Assembly: GCA_021730945.1 (NCBI GenBank) | Contig: JAKFYH010000032.1 | Coordinates: 1 to 64,000, forward strand | Origin: Acidobacteriota bacterium | GTDB taxonomy: Bacteria > Acidobacteriota > Vicinamibacteria > Vicinamibacterales > UBA2999 | DNA length: 64,000 nt | Direction: 5' to 3' | Shown: positions 54,636 to 64,000 of the stretch, piece by piece | How positions within the stretch are numbered: the stretch's first letter is position 1 | How the letters are laid out: each line of letters opens with the position of its first letter | Position numbers and translations under genes: made by a program | The notes under the pieces: model-generated | Told to the model about the DNA's origin: nothing | Databases searched by the model: none | The model's input: only the letters and a program-made list of their open reading frames with translations

Positions 54636-56902
54636 CGGTAGCCGTCCTCCTACTTCACACCACTCTCGCTCTCGCCGGCCTTCGCTCCGCTGACCAATCC
54701 GGCGGAGCTCCGCCTGACCTGCCCAACGGCATGGTGCAGGGCGCCGACGGGCGCCCGGTGGTTCGCGCCATCAAACTGACCGAGCCGTTCCGCCTCGACG
54801 GGCAACTGGACGAGGCGATCTACCAGCGCCATGCCGGCTTCGGCGGCATGCTGCAGGCGGCACCGCGCTACGGCGAGCCGTCCACTGAGAAAACCGAGAT
54901 CTGGGTGTCGTTCGACACCGACTACATCTACGTCTCGGCCAGGCTGTGGGACCAGGCCCCTCCCGAGAAGTGGATTGCCAACGAGTTGCGTCGCGACACC
55001 AATCAGATGCGCAATAACGATCACTTCGGTGTCGGCTTCGACACCTTCTACGATCGGCGCAGCGGCTACATGTTCTACGCCAACCCGCTTGGTGGCTTCT
55101 CCGATTACTCCGTGGTCGATGAGGGCTCGCCCAACACCGATTGGAACCCGGTGTGGACCGCGAAGACTGGCCGCTTCGACGGCGGCTGGACCATCGAGAT
55201 GGCGTTCCCGTTCAAGTCGCTGCGCTACTCGTCAGGGTCGGATCAGACGTGGGGCATCCAGTTCCGGCGCGCCATCCGGCACAAGAACGAGTGGAACTAC
55301 TGGACGCCGGTGCCGCGCAACATGGCAGGGCCACAGGCGCTCAATCGCGTCTCGGTCTACGGCAGCGTCGTCGGGCTGGATTTGCCGCCGGCCGGCCGCA
55401 ACCTCGAGATCAAGCCTTATGCGCTCGGCAAGACCTTCACCGACCGCCTGCAAAGCCCGGCGATCGTCGGCGATCGGACGGGCGCGTTTGGCGGCGATCT
55501 CAAGTACGGCATCACCGCCAACCTGACCGCCGACCTCACCGTGAACACCGACTTTGCGCAGGTCGAGATCGACGAGCAGCAGGTCAACCTGACCCGGTTC
55601 AACCTGTTTCTTCCGGAGAAGCGCGACTTCTTTCTCGAGGGCCGCGGTCTGTTCGATTTCGGCCGCGGCGGCTCAAGCGGCGGCGGGTTTGGCGGTGGTA
55701 CGGGCGACCAGCCGTACCTGTTCTATAGCCGCCGCATTGGCCTCAATCGCGGCCGGGTCGTGCCGATTGACGTCGGCGGCCGCCTGACCGGCAAGGTCGG
55801 CGCCTTCGGCGTTGGCGTCATGAATATCCAGGCCGGAGACGATGGCGCGACCGGCTCGCCGGCGACCAACTTCACCGTGCTGCGCGCCAAGCGCGACATT
55901 CTCCGCAGAAGCACCATCGGCGCGATGTTCACCAACCGCAACCAGTCGAGCGTCACGCCCGGTGGCGACAATCGGGCCTACGGCGTCGACGCCGCATTCG
56001 GTTTCTACCAGAACGTCAGCCTCAGCGGTTACTACGCGCAGACCCGGACCACCGGGCTGACTGGTGACGATGAGAGCTTCCAGGGCAAGTTCGACTGGGC
56101 GCCCGATCGCTACGGCGTCAGCGCGAGCGTGTTGAAGGTGGGGAAGGACTTCAATCCTGAAGTGGGCTTTCTGCGCCGAACCGACTTCACCCGCTCGTTC
56201 GCGCAGGGCCGCTTCAGCCCGCGGCCGCGCAATCTGCGCGCGGTCCGCAAGTTCACCTTCGAAGGCAGCCTCGAGTACTTCGAGAACGGCGCCGGCCTGG
56301 TGGAATCGCGCCAGCAGACCGGCCAGTTCAGCGCCGAGCTCGACAACAGCGACCAGCTGTCGTTCGAGGCCAACCGCAATTACGATTCGCTGGCGGCCGC
56401 GTTCAGCCCGTTCCCCGGCATCACCATTCCGGTCGGCGGCTACTCCTACACCGACGCGCGGCTCAGCTATAACATGGGCCAGCAGCGGCGCCTGTCTGGC
56501 AACCTGTCACTGACGTTGGGCCAGTACTACAGTGGCACGATTCGCACGCTGTCGTTCTCGCAGGGGCGCATTTCCATCCTCAAGCAGTTCTCGGTCGAAC
56601 CGCGGGTGTCGATCAGCCGCGTCGAGTTGCCGACCGGCGCGTTTACCAGCAAGCTGGTCGGCGCCCGCACCGACTACGGGTTCTCGCCGCGCATGTTCGT
56701 GGGCGGGCTGCTGCAGTACAACTCCGCCGACCATACCTTCAGCAGCAACATCCGCTACCGCTGGGAGTATCGCCCCGGCAGTGAGTTCTTTGTCGTGTGG
56801 ACCGACGAGCAGGACACCAACCGGCTCGATCCACATGCCAGCCGGCTCGCCCTCAAGAATCGGGCGTTTGTCGTCAAGATGACCCGCTTGTTCAGGTTCT
56901 AG
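54620..56902 (+). CDS. DUF5916 outer-membrane protein with CBM9-like domain, copy 2
   Basis: 760 residues from a GTG at 54620 that overlaps the end of ankyrin copy 3, so translation is probably coupled. A signal peptide (LLAVAVLLLHTTLALAG) is followed by a CBM9-like domain (RLDGQLDEAIYQ, KTEIWVSFDTDYIYVSA) and the DUF5916 motifs NTDFAQVEIDEQQVNLTRFN and FLPEKRDFFLE. The C-terminal beta-rich region ends KMTRLFRF, with the terminal Phe recognised in outer-membrane proteins. It could form the surface part of the same system as the cassettes (inference from position). Confidence 0.75.
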   Translation: MQVLLAVAVLLLHTTLALAGLRSADQSGGAPPDLPNGMVQGADGRPVVRAIKLTEPFRLDGQLDEAIYQRHAGFGGMLQAAPRYGEPSTEKTEIWVSFDTDYIYVSARLWDQAPPEKWIANELRRDTNQMRNNDHFGVGFDTFYDRRSGYMFYANPLGGFSDYSVVDEGSPNTDWNPVWTAKTGRFDGGWTIEMAFPFKSLRYSSGSDQTWGIQFRRAIRHKNEWNYWTPVPRNMAGPQALNRVSVYGSVVGLDLPPAGRNLEIKPYALGKTFTDRLQSPAIVGDRTGAFGGDLKYGITANLTADLTVNTDFAQVEIDEQQVNLTRFNLFLPEKRDFFLEGRGLFDFGRGGSSGGGFGGGTGDQPYLFYSRRIGLNRGRVVPIDVGGRLTGKVGAFGVGVMNIQAGDDGATGSPATNFTVLRAKRDILRRSTIGAMFTNRNQSSVTPGGDNRAYGVDAAFGFYQNVSLSGYYAQTRTTGLTGDDESFQGKFDWAPDRYGVSASVLKVGKDFNPEVGFLRRTDFTRSFAQGRFSPRPRNLRAVRKFTFEGSLEYFENGAGLVESRQQTGQFSAELDNSDQLSFEANRNYDSLAAAFSPFPGITIPVGGYSYTDARLSYNMGQQRRLSGNLSLTLGQYYSGTIRTLSFSQGRISILKQFSVEPRVSISRVELPTGAFTSKLVGARTDYGFSPRMFVGGLLQYNSADHTFSSNIRYRWEYRPGSEFFVVWTDEQDTNRLDPHASRLALKNRAFVVKMTRLFRF

Positions 56903-56910
56903 GAGACCCC

Positions 56911-59112
56911 GTGACGCAGCAGGTATTCTCGGCTTCGGCCGGCCTCGCCGGCCTGGTGCTGGCGCTCGCCACCGTTCCGGCGGCGGCGCAATCGTCGCAG
57001 GCGGACATCATGAACTCCGGCCGCCGCGTCCTGACTGCGGAACGGCTGGCCGACGATGAGCGGATGGTGCTCGACGGAGTGCTCGACGAACCGGCCTGGC
57101 AGCGGGCGACCACCGCCGGTGAGTTCATCATGCAGGACCCGGTGCTGGGCGGCACGCCGACCGAGCGCACGGACATCCGGGTGGTGTTCAACCGGGACCA
57201 TCTCTACATCGGCGTCACCAACTATGATTCCGAGCCGGACAAGCTGCTCGGCAACACGCGCAAGCGCGACGAGTTCCTGAGCGCCGACGATCGGTTCATG
57301 TGGACGATCGACACCTTCCTGAATCAGCAGACCGGCTACTTCTTCGAGATGAACCCGGCCGGCCTGATGGCCGACTCGCTGATGGGGCCGGGCGGGTCGA
57401 ACAACCGCGAATGGGACGGCATCTGGAACGCGCGGGTCCGCCAGAGCGAGATCGGCTGGGTGATTGAGATCGACATCCCGTTCCGGACCTTGGCGTTCGA
57501 CCCCAACGCGCCGGCCTGGGGCATCAACTTCCAGCGCACCGTGCGCCGGAAGAACGAAGAGCTGATGTGGACCGGTTACGAGCGCAACCAGGGGCTGCGG
57601 CGCATGTCGAATGCCGGCCTGCTGGTGGGCCTCACCGACGTCACGCAGGGCAAGGGCCTCGAAGTGAAGCCCTACCTGGCGGGCACCGTGGCCGACGGCC
57701 CCGGCCACACGCCCGCGCTGGCGCGGCACACCACCGGCGACCTGGGCGGCGAGCTGACGTATAACATCACCCCGAGCCTGAGGGCGGTGGCGACCGTCAA
57801 CACCGACTTTGCCGAAACGGAGGTCGACAATCGGCGAGTCAACCTGACGCGGTTCCCGCTGTTCTTTCCCGAGAAGCGCGGCTTCTTCCTGGATGGCGCG
57901 ACGTTCTTTGACTTTCCCAACAACGCCTTCTTTTCGCGGCGCATTGGCCTCGCCGCCGGTCAGCCGCAAACCATCATCGGTGGCGGCAAGATGACTGGCC
58001 AGGCCGGGCGGCAGGACGTGGGCCTGCTCTATGTGCGGACCGGCGACGACGAGGGCGCCAGCGGCGAGAATTTTCTGGTGGCGCGGGTCCGCCGGCGGGC
58101 CTTGCAGCAGTCCTATGTCGGCGCAATCTACACCCGCCGTGATGCCGCCCTCGATGGCGGCGGCGCCAGGCAGACCGCCGGCGTCGACTTCCGGTTGGCG
58201 ACCTCGACCTTCCGCAAGAACAAGAATCTGTTTGCCACCGGCTACGTGGTGATGAACTCCACGCCGGGCAGCACCGGCGGGAGCGCCGCATTTGGCGCCA
58301 TGCTCGACTACCCCAACGACGTCGTCGACGTGAGCCTGTCGTTCCAGGAAGTGCAGGAGCACTACGACCCGGCAGTGGGCTTTACCGCGCGGCGCGCGTT
58401 CCGTCGCTACACGCCAGAGGCGCGCTGGAACCCGCGGCCGGTCGGCAACAGGTGGATCCGCCGCTTCGGTTTCGGTGCGCAACCCAACATCTACACCAAT
58501 TTGCAGGGCGAGCTTGAATCGGTCGACGGCAACATCCAGGCCTTCCGGATGGAGATGCATAGCGGCGACAGCGTGCAGGTCGACGTATCGCCCGGTTACG
58601 AGGCGTTGAAGAGCGATTTCGAGATCTCGCCGGGCGTCGTACTGCCGTCGGGCACCGACTACACGTTCACACGCTTTGCCGTGTTTGCCAATACTGCCAA
58701 CAAGCGAATCGTGTCGGTGCAACCGCGGCTCGAATGGGGGTCGTTCTACTCAGGGGATCGACTCGAAGCCAGTCTCGGCATCGGCCTCCGGCCGCGGCCG
58801 GGCGTGACGGTGAACCTCTCGTACGAGTTCAACGATGTCGACCTGGCTGAGGGGTCGTTTCAGACCAAGCTTTACCGGATGGTCGCCGACACCCAGTTCA
58901 GCCCGTTCATGTATCTCGTGAACAACGTCCAGTACGACACGGTGAGCCGCGTGCTCGGCTGGCAGTCGCGCTTCCGCTGGATTCTGACGCCCGGCAACGA
59001 CATCTTCGTCGTCTATACCCAGAACTGGCTGGATCTGACTGATGCTTCGTCCAGGTTCATGACGCTCGACCGCCGCGCCGCCGCCAAGGTGGTCTACACC
59101 AAGCGGTTCTGA
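56911..59112 (+). CDS. DUF5916 outer-membrane protein with CBM9-like domain, copy 3
   Basis: 733 residues from a GTG at 56911, eight bases after the previous stop, with AGGAG upstream. A signal peptide (SASAGLAGLVLALATVPAAAQ) is followed by the CBM9-like domain (LDGVLDEPAWQ, RTDIRVVFNRDHLYIGV). The DUF5916 motif NTDFAETEVDNRRVNLTRFP, FFPEKRGFFLDG and the barrel-like C-terminus ending VVYTKRF follow. The protein differs from copy 2 throughout, so this is not a recent duplication. A hairpin follows the stop, and this is the probable end of the run that starts at 37303. Confidence 0.75.
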   Translation: MTQQVFSASAGLAGLVLALATVPAAAQSSQADIMNSGRRVLTAERLADDERMVLDGVLDEPAWQRATTAGEFIMQDPVLGGTPTERTDIRVVFNRDHLYIGVTNYDSEPDKLLGNTRKRDEFLSADDRFMWTIDTFLNQQTGYFFEMNPAGLMADSLMGPGGSNNREWDGIWNARVRQSEIGWVIEIDIPFRTLAFDPNAPAWGINFQRTVRRKNEELMWTGYERNQGLRRMSNAGLLVGLTDVTQGKGLEVKPYLAGTVADGPGHTPALARHTTGDLGGELTYNITPSLRAVATVNTDFAETEVDNRRVNLTRFPLFFPEKRGFFLDGATFFDFPNNAFFSRRIGLAAGQPQTIIGGGKMTGQAGRQDVGLLYVRTGDDEGASGENFLVARVRRRALQQSYVGAIYTRRDAALDGGGARQTAGVDFRLATSTFRKNKNLFATGYVVMNSTPGSTGGSAAFGAMLDYPNDVVDVSLSFQEVQEHYDPAVGFTARRAFRRYTPEARWNPRPVGNRWIRRFGFGAQPNIYTNLQGELESVDGNIQAFRMEMHSGDSVQVDVSPGYEALKSDFEISPGVVLPSGTDYTFTRFAVFANTANKRIVSVQPRLEWGSFYSGDRLEASLGIGLRPRPGVTVNLSYEFNDVDLAEGSFQTKLYRMVADTQFSPFMYLVNNVQYDTVSRVLGWQSRFRWILTPGNDIFVVYTQNWLDLTDASSRFMTLDRRAAAKVVYTKRF

Positions 59113-59113
59113 C

Positions 59114-59135
59114 CGCGGCGCCGGGTGGCGCCGCG
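59114..59135. terminator. Candidate bidirectional hairpin terminator
   Basis: CGCGGCGCC / GGCGCCGCG, a 9-bp perfect stem with a four-base loop GGGT, lies between two convergent genes. There is no U-tract. Confidence 0.5.
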
Positions 59136-59151
59136 ATCCGAGACCATTTCG

Positions 59152-60090
59152 CTAGCGCGCCGGCGGCGGCAGATGGATGAGATAGTTCACGCCGCCGCGA
59201 TTCAACCACACGCGGTAGTACTCGCCGCCTTTCAGCAGTTCGACCCGGGCGCCGTCGCGGGGTCCTGCGCTTTTCGCCACCTGGCGAATCTCGGCGTCCG
59301 GCACCATGACGGCGAGGGCACGCCCGGCCACCTTGCCGCTCCGCGTGAACTCCACCCAGCGCTCGGTACCGCCGGCAGGGGTCTTGACCTCGTCGCCCAG
59401 GCGCAGCATGTAGCTGCCGGCCGCCAGTCGCTGCCCATCGGCCAGCACGTTGCGTTCCAGCGTGACGTCGCCCTGCGCGGCCTGCTCGGCCGCCGCCTGC
59501 CGCGCGGCCTCGATCTCGACCTGGATGGCCGCGACGGCCGAGGTCACCGGCGCGGCGGCCTTGCCGGCCGCTTCGGCCTGGCGGCGGGCCGCAGGCAGAT
59601 CTCCGGAGGCCAGCAGCTTGTCGGCGTCATCGAGGGTGGTAGTCGCGGCAGCGGCCGCTGCCTGCCACTCCTTGCGCTGATCGGCGGATGCGTGGCGAGC
59701 CGTCATGGCCTCGATGGTCTGTCCGGCCTCGGTCAGCGCCCGCCGGGTATCAGTGACCATGCGCGCCGTTTCGGTGCGCGCCCGCTGCTTGCCTTCGACG
59801 ATCGCCGGTGCGACCTTCGCGGTGGCTTCCTCGAGGGCCGCGGCCAACTGGCCGGCGCGGTCGTAGGACGGGAAGTAATCGCCCGCCCGGGCCGCGAGTT
59901 CGGCATCGAGCTGGGCCGCCGCGTCCTGGGCGGCCTTGAGCGCGCCGGCGGCGTAGGTGGCGGCTTCCGCGGGCAGCTGCTGCAGCTCCGCCTTGGCGGC
60001 ATCGACGCGCGTCGTTGGCGGCTGGGCGCAACTGGCGGCCCCGATCGCGACCGACATGGTTAACAGTGTGGCGGACAGTCGTGATCGCAT
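59152..60090 (-). CDS. Coiled-coil lipoprotein, hypothetical
   Basis: 312 residues. The signal ends with AASC (C21), a plausible lipobox. The region 28-225 is Ala/Glu/Gln rich and predicted as long helices or coiled coil (AAALEEATAKVAPAIVEGKQ). The C-terminal part (about 230-312) is beta-rich, GSYMLRLGDEVKTPAGGTER to GGVNYLIHLPP. No family is recognised. It is convergent with the DUF5916 gene. Confidence 0.6.
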   Translation of the reverse strand: MRSRLSATLLTMSVAIGAASCAQPPTTRVDAAKAELQQLPAEAATYAAGALKAAQDAAAQLDAELAARAGDYFPSYDRAGQLAAALEEATAKVAPAIVEGKQRARTETARMVTDTRRALTEAGQTIEAMTARHASADQRKEWQAAAAAATTTLDDADKLLASGDLPAARRQAEAAGKAAAPVTSAVAAIQVEIEAARQAAAEQAAQGDVTLERNVLADGQRLAAGSYMLRLGDEVKTPAGGTERWVEFTRSGKVAGRALAVMVPDAEIRQVAKSAGPRDGARVELLKGGEYYRVWLNRGGVNYLIHLPPPAR

Positions 60091-60235
60091 GGCTGGAACT
60101 CCTCATCAATCCGGGGTGGCGATGCGACGGGAGACGAGACTGGATTACCGTCTCACCCTCTGAATTATCGTACTTTGAGCCGACGGTCAAACCGCGAGGC
60201 TCTTGGCAACGCCGGCCAGGACGCCGCCGCGGCCG

Positions 60236-62401
60236 CTAGGCCCGTACCAGCGGGGTCTTGCTGATCGGCAGTTCCCGCACGCGGATGCCGGTCGCGGCGT
60301 GAATGGCATTGGTCAGCGCCGGCGCCAGGGGCGGCACCGGCGGCTCGCCGAGGCCGCCGAGCGGGGCGCCGGAGCGGATAAAGGCGGTCGTGATCTTCGG
60401 TGCGTCGGCGATGTGGATCATCGGATAGTCGCGGAAGTTGGTTTCGACCACCCGGCCGTTGGCGATGGTGATCTCGCTCAAGAGCGCGGCCGACAGCGCG
60501 AAGATAATCCCGCCCTCCACCTGCGCGGTGGCGCTGTCGGGATTGACGATGTCGCCGCAGTCGACGGCGGCATAGACGTTCAGCACCTTGAGCCGGCCCT
60601 CGGGCGACACCGCCACGTGGACGACCTCGGCGGCAATCGATCCAAAGCTCTCGCAGATGGCGATGCCGCGCCCTTCGCCCGCCGGCAGCGGCGTGCCCCA
60701 GCCCGACATGGCCGCCGCCCTCTCGAGCGCCGCCTTGAAGCGCGGCTGCTCGCCGAGCAGGCTCCGCCGGAACTCGAACGGGTCCTTGCCGGCCGCATTC
60801 GCCAGCTCGTCGATGAAGGATTCCTTGAAGAAGCCATGCTGCGAGTTGAGTACCGACCGCCACTGGCCGGGGCGGATCGGGTGCGTGGCGGTCTTCTCCT
60901 CCGCCTCTTGATCCTTGATTGCGTAGGGCATGAACACCGCTTCGCTGTTGCCACCCCCCGTGTAGTTGGAGTGGGCGGCCAGCGGCACACCGTTGGCGTC
61001 GAGTGCACCGGCATGGCGCGCCATCGCGGCGCCGCGGTAGTAATCGTGCTGGATGTCGTTCTCGCGCGTCCAGATGGTCTTGACCGGCGTGGGCGAGACG
61101 GCCTTGGCCACCCGTACCGCCAGGTCCACATAGTCGAACGTGAACGGCAGGCGTCGTCCAAACCCACCGCCGAGCAGGAAGTTGGTGAGCCGGACATTGG
61201 CGACGTCGATGCCGATCGCCTTGGCAGCGACCGATCGCGCGTTCAGCGGATCCTGCACCCCGGTCCACACCTCGACGTGGTCGCCCTCGACCTTCGCCGT
61301 ACACACCATCGGCTCCATCGTCGCGTGCGCCAGAAACGGCACGCGGTAGTCGGCCGTGATCACCTTGGCGGCGCCGGCCGGCACGGCCGGCGCGGCGCCC
61401 AGCGCCGCGTCGAACGCTGCAAAAATCGAGGCGCTGGAGACGCTGCCGTGTCCGGCATCGCTGAACTGTGGCTTGAGTGCGGCGAGCGCCTCGCGAGCCC
61501 GCCAGAAACTGTCGGCGACGACGGCGACGGCCTCGTCCAGCTTGATGACCTTCTTCACGCCCGGCATCGATTCGGCCGGCGTGGTGTCGACCGACAGCAG
61601 CGTGCCACCCTGGACCGGCGCGATCTCGATCGCGGCGTAGAGCATGCCCGGCGTGGTGAAGTCGATGGCGTACTTGGCGCTGCCGTCCACCTTCGACGGC
61701 AGATCGCGCCTCGGCAGGGAGGTGCGCCGGATGGTGAATGTGCCCGGGTCTTTCAGCGTCGGGCTGGTAGGGACAGACTGGCCCGCGGCTGAACGAGCCA
61801 GCTCGCCAAACGTGCGGCTGCGCCCGGATGCCGCATGACTGACTCGCGATGCCTTGACGGTGCACTCGGAGGCGGGGACCCCCCACTCCTCGGCCGCGGC
61901 TGCCACCAGCATGTCCTTGGCGGCCGCGCCGGCCACCCGCATGCCGAACTCGCCGGTGCCGCGCACCGCGGTCGAGCCGCCGGTAACCATGAGCCCGAAC
62001 CATTCCGCCAGCTTGTAGGCGCTGTAGTCGACGCCGCGACCCAGTACGGCCGGGACGTAGCCGCCGCCAACGGCGCGAATGATGTAGCCATTGGCGTAGG
62101 CATCCTCGGCCGGTGCTTCCTGCACCTGGACCAGCGACCAATCGGCCTCCAGTTCCTCGGCGGCCATCATGGCCAGGGCCGTGGGCGTGCCCTGACCCAT
62201 CTCGCAGTGCGGAATCAGGATGGTGATCAGGTTGTCAGGCGTGATGGTGATCCAGGTGGTGAGCTGCCCCCTGGCGGCGGCGTCGGCCGCGACCAGCGAG
62301 TGGCGGCTGGGGGCGAAGGTGAAGCCGGCGACGCCCAGCAGGAAGCCGCCACCGGCGACGGTGCCGGCGCCAATGAAGGCGCGCCTTGTCCACTTGTTCA
62401 T
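60236..62401 (-). CDS. Molybdenum hydroxylase large subunit, IorB-like (xanthine dehydrogenase family)
   Basis: 721 residues from the ATG at 62401. A Tat signal ([21 protein letters not shown]) indicates export with the molybdenum cofactor. Markers are [40 protein letters not shown], the [16 protein letters not shown] pterin-binding loop and [18 protein letters not shown] near the end, which has the catalytic Glu of this superfamily. Isoquinoline 1-oxidoreductase and related aldehyde or xanthine enzymes are the nearest known types; the substrate is unknown. It overlaps the small subunit gene by four bases. Confidence 0.85.
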   Translation of the reverse strand: MNKWTRRAFIGAGTVAGGGFLLGVAGFTFAPSRHSLVAADAAARGQLTTWITITPDNLITILIPHCEMGQGTPTALAMMAAEELEADWSLVQVQEAPAEDAYANGYIIRAVGGGYVPAVLGRGVDYSAYKLAEWFGLMVTGGSTAVRGTGEFGMRVAGAAAKDMLVAAAAEEWGVPASECTVKASRVSHAASGRSRTFGELARSAAGQSVPTSPTLKDPGTFTIRRTSLPRRDLPSKVDGSAKYAIDFTTPGMLYAAIEIAPVQGGTLLSVDTTPAESMPGVKKVIKLDEAVAVVADSFWRAREALAALKPQFSDAGHGSVSSASIFAAFDAALGAAPAVPAGAAKVITADYRVPFLAHATMEPMVCTAKVEGDHVEVWTGVQDPLNARSVAAKAIGIDVANVRLTNFLLGGGFGRRLPFTFDYVDLAVRVAKAVSPTPVKTIWTRENDIQHDYYRGAAMARHAGALDANGVPLAAHSNYTGGGNSEAVFMPYAIKDQEAEEKTATHPIRPGQWRSVLNSQHGFFKESFIDELANAAGKDPFEFRRSLLGEQPRFKAALERAAAMSGWGTPLPAGEGRGIAICESFGSIAAEVVHVAVSPEGRLKVLNVYAAVDCGDIVNPDSATAQVEGGIIFALSAALLSEITIANGRVVETNFRDYPMIHIADAPKITTAFIRSGAPLGGLGEPPVPPLAPALTNAIHAATGIRVRELPISKTPLVRA

Positions 62402-62865
62402 GACGTCGCCTTGGCCTTGCCGGCGGCGGTATGGATCGCCGCCCGCGCGCGGGCAAACGTACCGCACCGGCAGATATTGGTGATGCCCTGATCGATTTCG
62501 TCGTCGGTGGGATGAGGGGTGGTCTCGAGCAGCGCCACCACGGCCATGATCAGGCCTGACTGGCAGTAACCACATTGCGGCACCTGGTGAGCCAGCCACG
62601 CCTCCTGCACTTTGTGCAGCGTCGCGCCCTGCGCCAGGCCCTCGATGGTGGTGACCTGTGCACCGTCGGCTGCCGAGACCGGCAGCACACAGGAGCGGAC
62701 GGCGCGGCCGTCCAGCAGGACCGTGCAGGCGCCGCACGCCGAGATGCCGCAGCTGAACTTGGTGCCGGTGAGGCCCAGCGTCTCGCGCAGCACCCAGAGC
62801 AGGGGCATCTCCGGTTCGACATCGAGCGACTGGGCCGTACCGTTGACGGTTACCGTGATGGCCAT
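62398..62865 (-). CDS. [2Fe-2S] small subunit of molybdenum hydroxylase, IorA-like
   Basis: 155 residues. The plant-type ferredoxin cluster has C39, C44, C47 and C59 ([20 protein letters not shown]). The second cluster has C98, C101, C132 and C134 ([14 protein letters not shown]). This is the standard small subunit that passes electrons from the molybdenum site. It has no signal peptide of its own; it is probably exported as a complex with the Tat-tagged large subunit (known for related enzymes). The genes overlap as ATGA. Confidence 0.92.
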   Translation of the reverse strand: MAITVTVNGTAQSLDVEPEMPLLWVLRETLGLTGTKFSCGISACGACTVLLDGRAVRSCVLPVSAADGAQVTTIEGLAQGATLHKVQEAWLAHQVPQCGYCQSGLIMAVVALLETTPHPTDDEIDQGITNICRCGTFARARAAIHTAAGKAKATS

Positions 62866-62872
62866 CGGGTCT

Positions 62873-64000
62873 CTACTTTTCGCTGATCGGCGTCTTCTTG
62901 ATGCGCGTCAGCATGTTGTTGAGCGGCGGCAACTGATCGGCCAGCGTCTTCTCCAGGCGATCGGTCTCGGCCTTGAGTTCCGCCACCAGGTCGGTGAAGA
63001 TGGCGTCGACGTTGCCGGTCGGCCGCCCTTCGCCCGACACTGCCACCCGCAGCAGCGAGGCGAGGCGGTTATTGGTCTTGATCGGGAAGTTCAGCGGATC
63101 CTGGCCGCTCTGGTTCTTCACCTGGTAGACGTCTTCCTCCACCGCGCTTAGCGCCTTGGCCAGTTGCTCGCCGGCGCTGCGTACTTCGACCGGCGCGTCC
63201 TTGATGCGGTCGGCGATGTCGGTCTTGATGCGGCGGATCTTGATCACGGCGAGATTGGCCTCGTTCACCTTGTCGCGGATGCGGCTGGCCAGCGTCCACT
63301 GGTAGAGCAGGTCGGCATCGCTGACCGGCCGCAGCGGGTGCTTGAGCACGGTGAACGGCTGGGTCTGCGCAACGCCATCGGCGGTCAAACGCACCTGGTA
63401 GGCGCCCGGCAGGACGGCGGGGCCGCTCTGCGTCGCCCCCCACAGGATCATGCCGGGGAACGTCACAACTCCGGTCGAGTTCAGATCCCAGGTGTAGCGG
63501 TTCACACCGGCAGTCATCGGCGCACCCTGCGGGCCGCCGAAGCCACCACCGCCGCCAGGGGTGGCGCCGGCTGGTGCAGGAGGCACACCGTTGACCGAGC
63601 GCACCACTTGTCCCGTGGCGTCGAGGAAGTCGATGGTCAGCGCCTTGGGCTGCGACTTGAGGAAGTAGGTGACGATCGGCCGGTCGAGCCCGCGAGTGGC
63701 GTTGGCCGGCCTGAACACGGAGACGTCAGTCAGCGGCGCCAGCCCGAATTGCCGCAAGGCGGCAATGTCGTCCATGACGTAGAAGCTGCGGCCGTGGGTG
63801 CCGATGGCGAGGGCGTTGTCCTCGACAATCAAATCCGCGACCGGCACGTCGGGCAGGCCGGCGCTGAACTTCTGCCACAGTTCGCCGTCGTTGTACGAGA
63901 TGTAGACGCCGTGTTGCGTGCCCGCGTAGAGCAGGCCGCGGCGCGTGTGATCTTCGCGGACCGTGTGCACGTAGTCGTCGGCGGGAATCCCGGTGACGAT
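62873..64000 (-). CDS. VPS10/sortilin-like glycosyl-hydrolase-type protein, C-terminal part (5' end off window)
   Basis: The frame is open to 64000, so the N-terminus is missing; about 375 residues remain. The beginning has the end of a beta-propeller ([21 protein letters not shown], with an Asp-box-like pattern, and [17 protein letters not shown]). A beta domain of about 100 residues follows ([17 protein letters not shown] linker, [11 protein letters not shown]), then a helical C-terminal region ([20 protein letters not shown]). This matches the C-terminal part of the large VPS10/sortilin-related exported proteins common in Acidobacteriota. The role is unknown. The IorA gene starts seven bases after its stop. 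Confidence 0.75.
   Translation of the reverse strand: MVTGIPADDYVHTVREDHTRRGLLYAGTQHGVYISYNDGELWQKFSAGLPDVPVADLIVEDNALAIGTHGRSFYVMDDIAALRQFGLAPLTDVSVFRPANATRGLDRPIVTYFLKSQPKALTIDFLDATGQVVRSVNGVPPAPAGATPGGGGGFGGPQGAPMTAGVNRYTWDLNSTGVVTFPGMILWGATQSGPAVLPGAYQVRLTADGVAQTQPFTVLKHPLRPVSDADLLYQWTLASRIRDKVNEANLAVIKIRRIKTDIADRIKDAPVEVRSAGEQLAKALSAVEEDVYQVKNQSGQDPLNFPIKTNNRLASLLRVAVSGEGRPTGNVDAIFTDLVAELKAETDRLEKTLADQLPPLNNMLTRIKKTPISEK

Noticed and set aside
60165-62141. Minus-strand frame of 658 codons inside the IorB-like gene
   Set aside because: Same strand but shifted frame; Arg/Gly-rich, lacks family motifs, whereas the other frame has them all.

Overview
This is a 64 kb, high-GC bacterial chromosome segment with densely packed genes, many of them overlapping by 1-4 bases. 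The gene content points to Acidobacteriota, most likely the Vicinamibacteria: an orphan MacB/FtsX-type permease of the acidobacterial duplicated type, repeated DUF1592/DUF1552 pairs, several DUF5916 outer-membrane proteins, c-type-heme/copper-monooxygenase fusions and a VPS10/sortilin-like protein. This assignment is inference from gene content; there is no rRNA or marker gene. The lifestyle suggested is an aerobic or facultative heterotroph with many exported redox, peptidase and outer-membrane proteins. No phage, insertion sequence, CRISPR array or transposase gene was seen.

Left part (1-20 kb). A partial DUF1028 protein runs off the left edge. It is followed by a heme/copper monooxygenase with a Tat-exported M20 amidohydrolase, a DUF5916 outer-membrane protein, a transglutaminase/ABC-exporter operon, a small zinc ribbon, a cupin, a second DUF1028 protein and a creatininase-like protein. 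Next on the minus strand come a zinc metallopeptidase/ATP-grasp pair and, after a tRNA-Arg(TCG), an operon of a fused TctC-TctB protein, TctA and MsrA. A PhzF-like gene and a tandem-repeat spacer (nine 23-bp units) follow.

Middle part (20-37 kb). Genes here are an orphan ABC permease, PdxH, a GT-C-like membrane protein, a D-aminoacylase-like lipoprotein, a ROK kinase, small c-type cytochromes and a divergent pair (lipocalin-like / PAL-like NHL propeller). After them come a HupE/UreJ-like protein whose coding sequence carries an in-frame dispersed repeat, a second heme/copper monooxygenase, and a SoxC-like sulfite dehydrogenase with its cytochrome.

Right part (37-64 kb). This is the most remarkable stretch: one unidirectional run of about 21.8 kb (37303-59112). 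It holds three consecutive copies of the cassette [di-CxxCH DUF1592-type cytochrome - Tat-exported DUF1552 protein - secreted ankyrin-repeat protein with a C-terminal CxxC tail], then two DUF5916 outer-membrane proteins. The tight spacing and overlaps suggest co-transcription and a shared extracytoplasmic function. Beyond a hairpin lie a coiled-coil lipoprotein, an IorAB-type molybdenum hydroxylase and a truncated VPS10-like gene at the right edge.

Several families of short intergenic repeats punctuate the window: two palindromic elements, an 18-bp CCCTCCCGAC repeat, CCACxGAGGACACAGAG inverted-repeat elements and the 9-bp CAGATGACA-type repeat.
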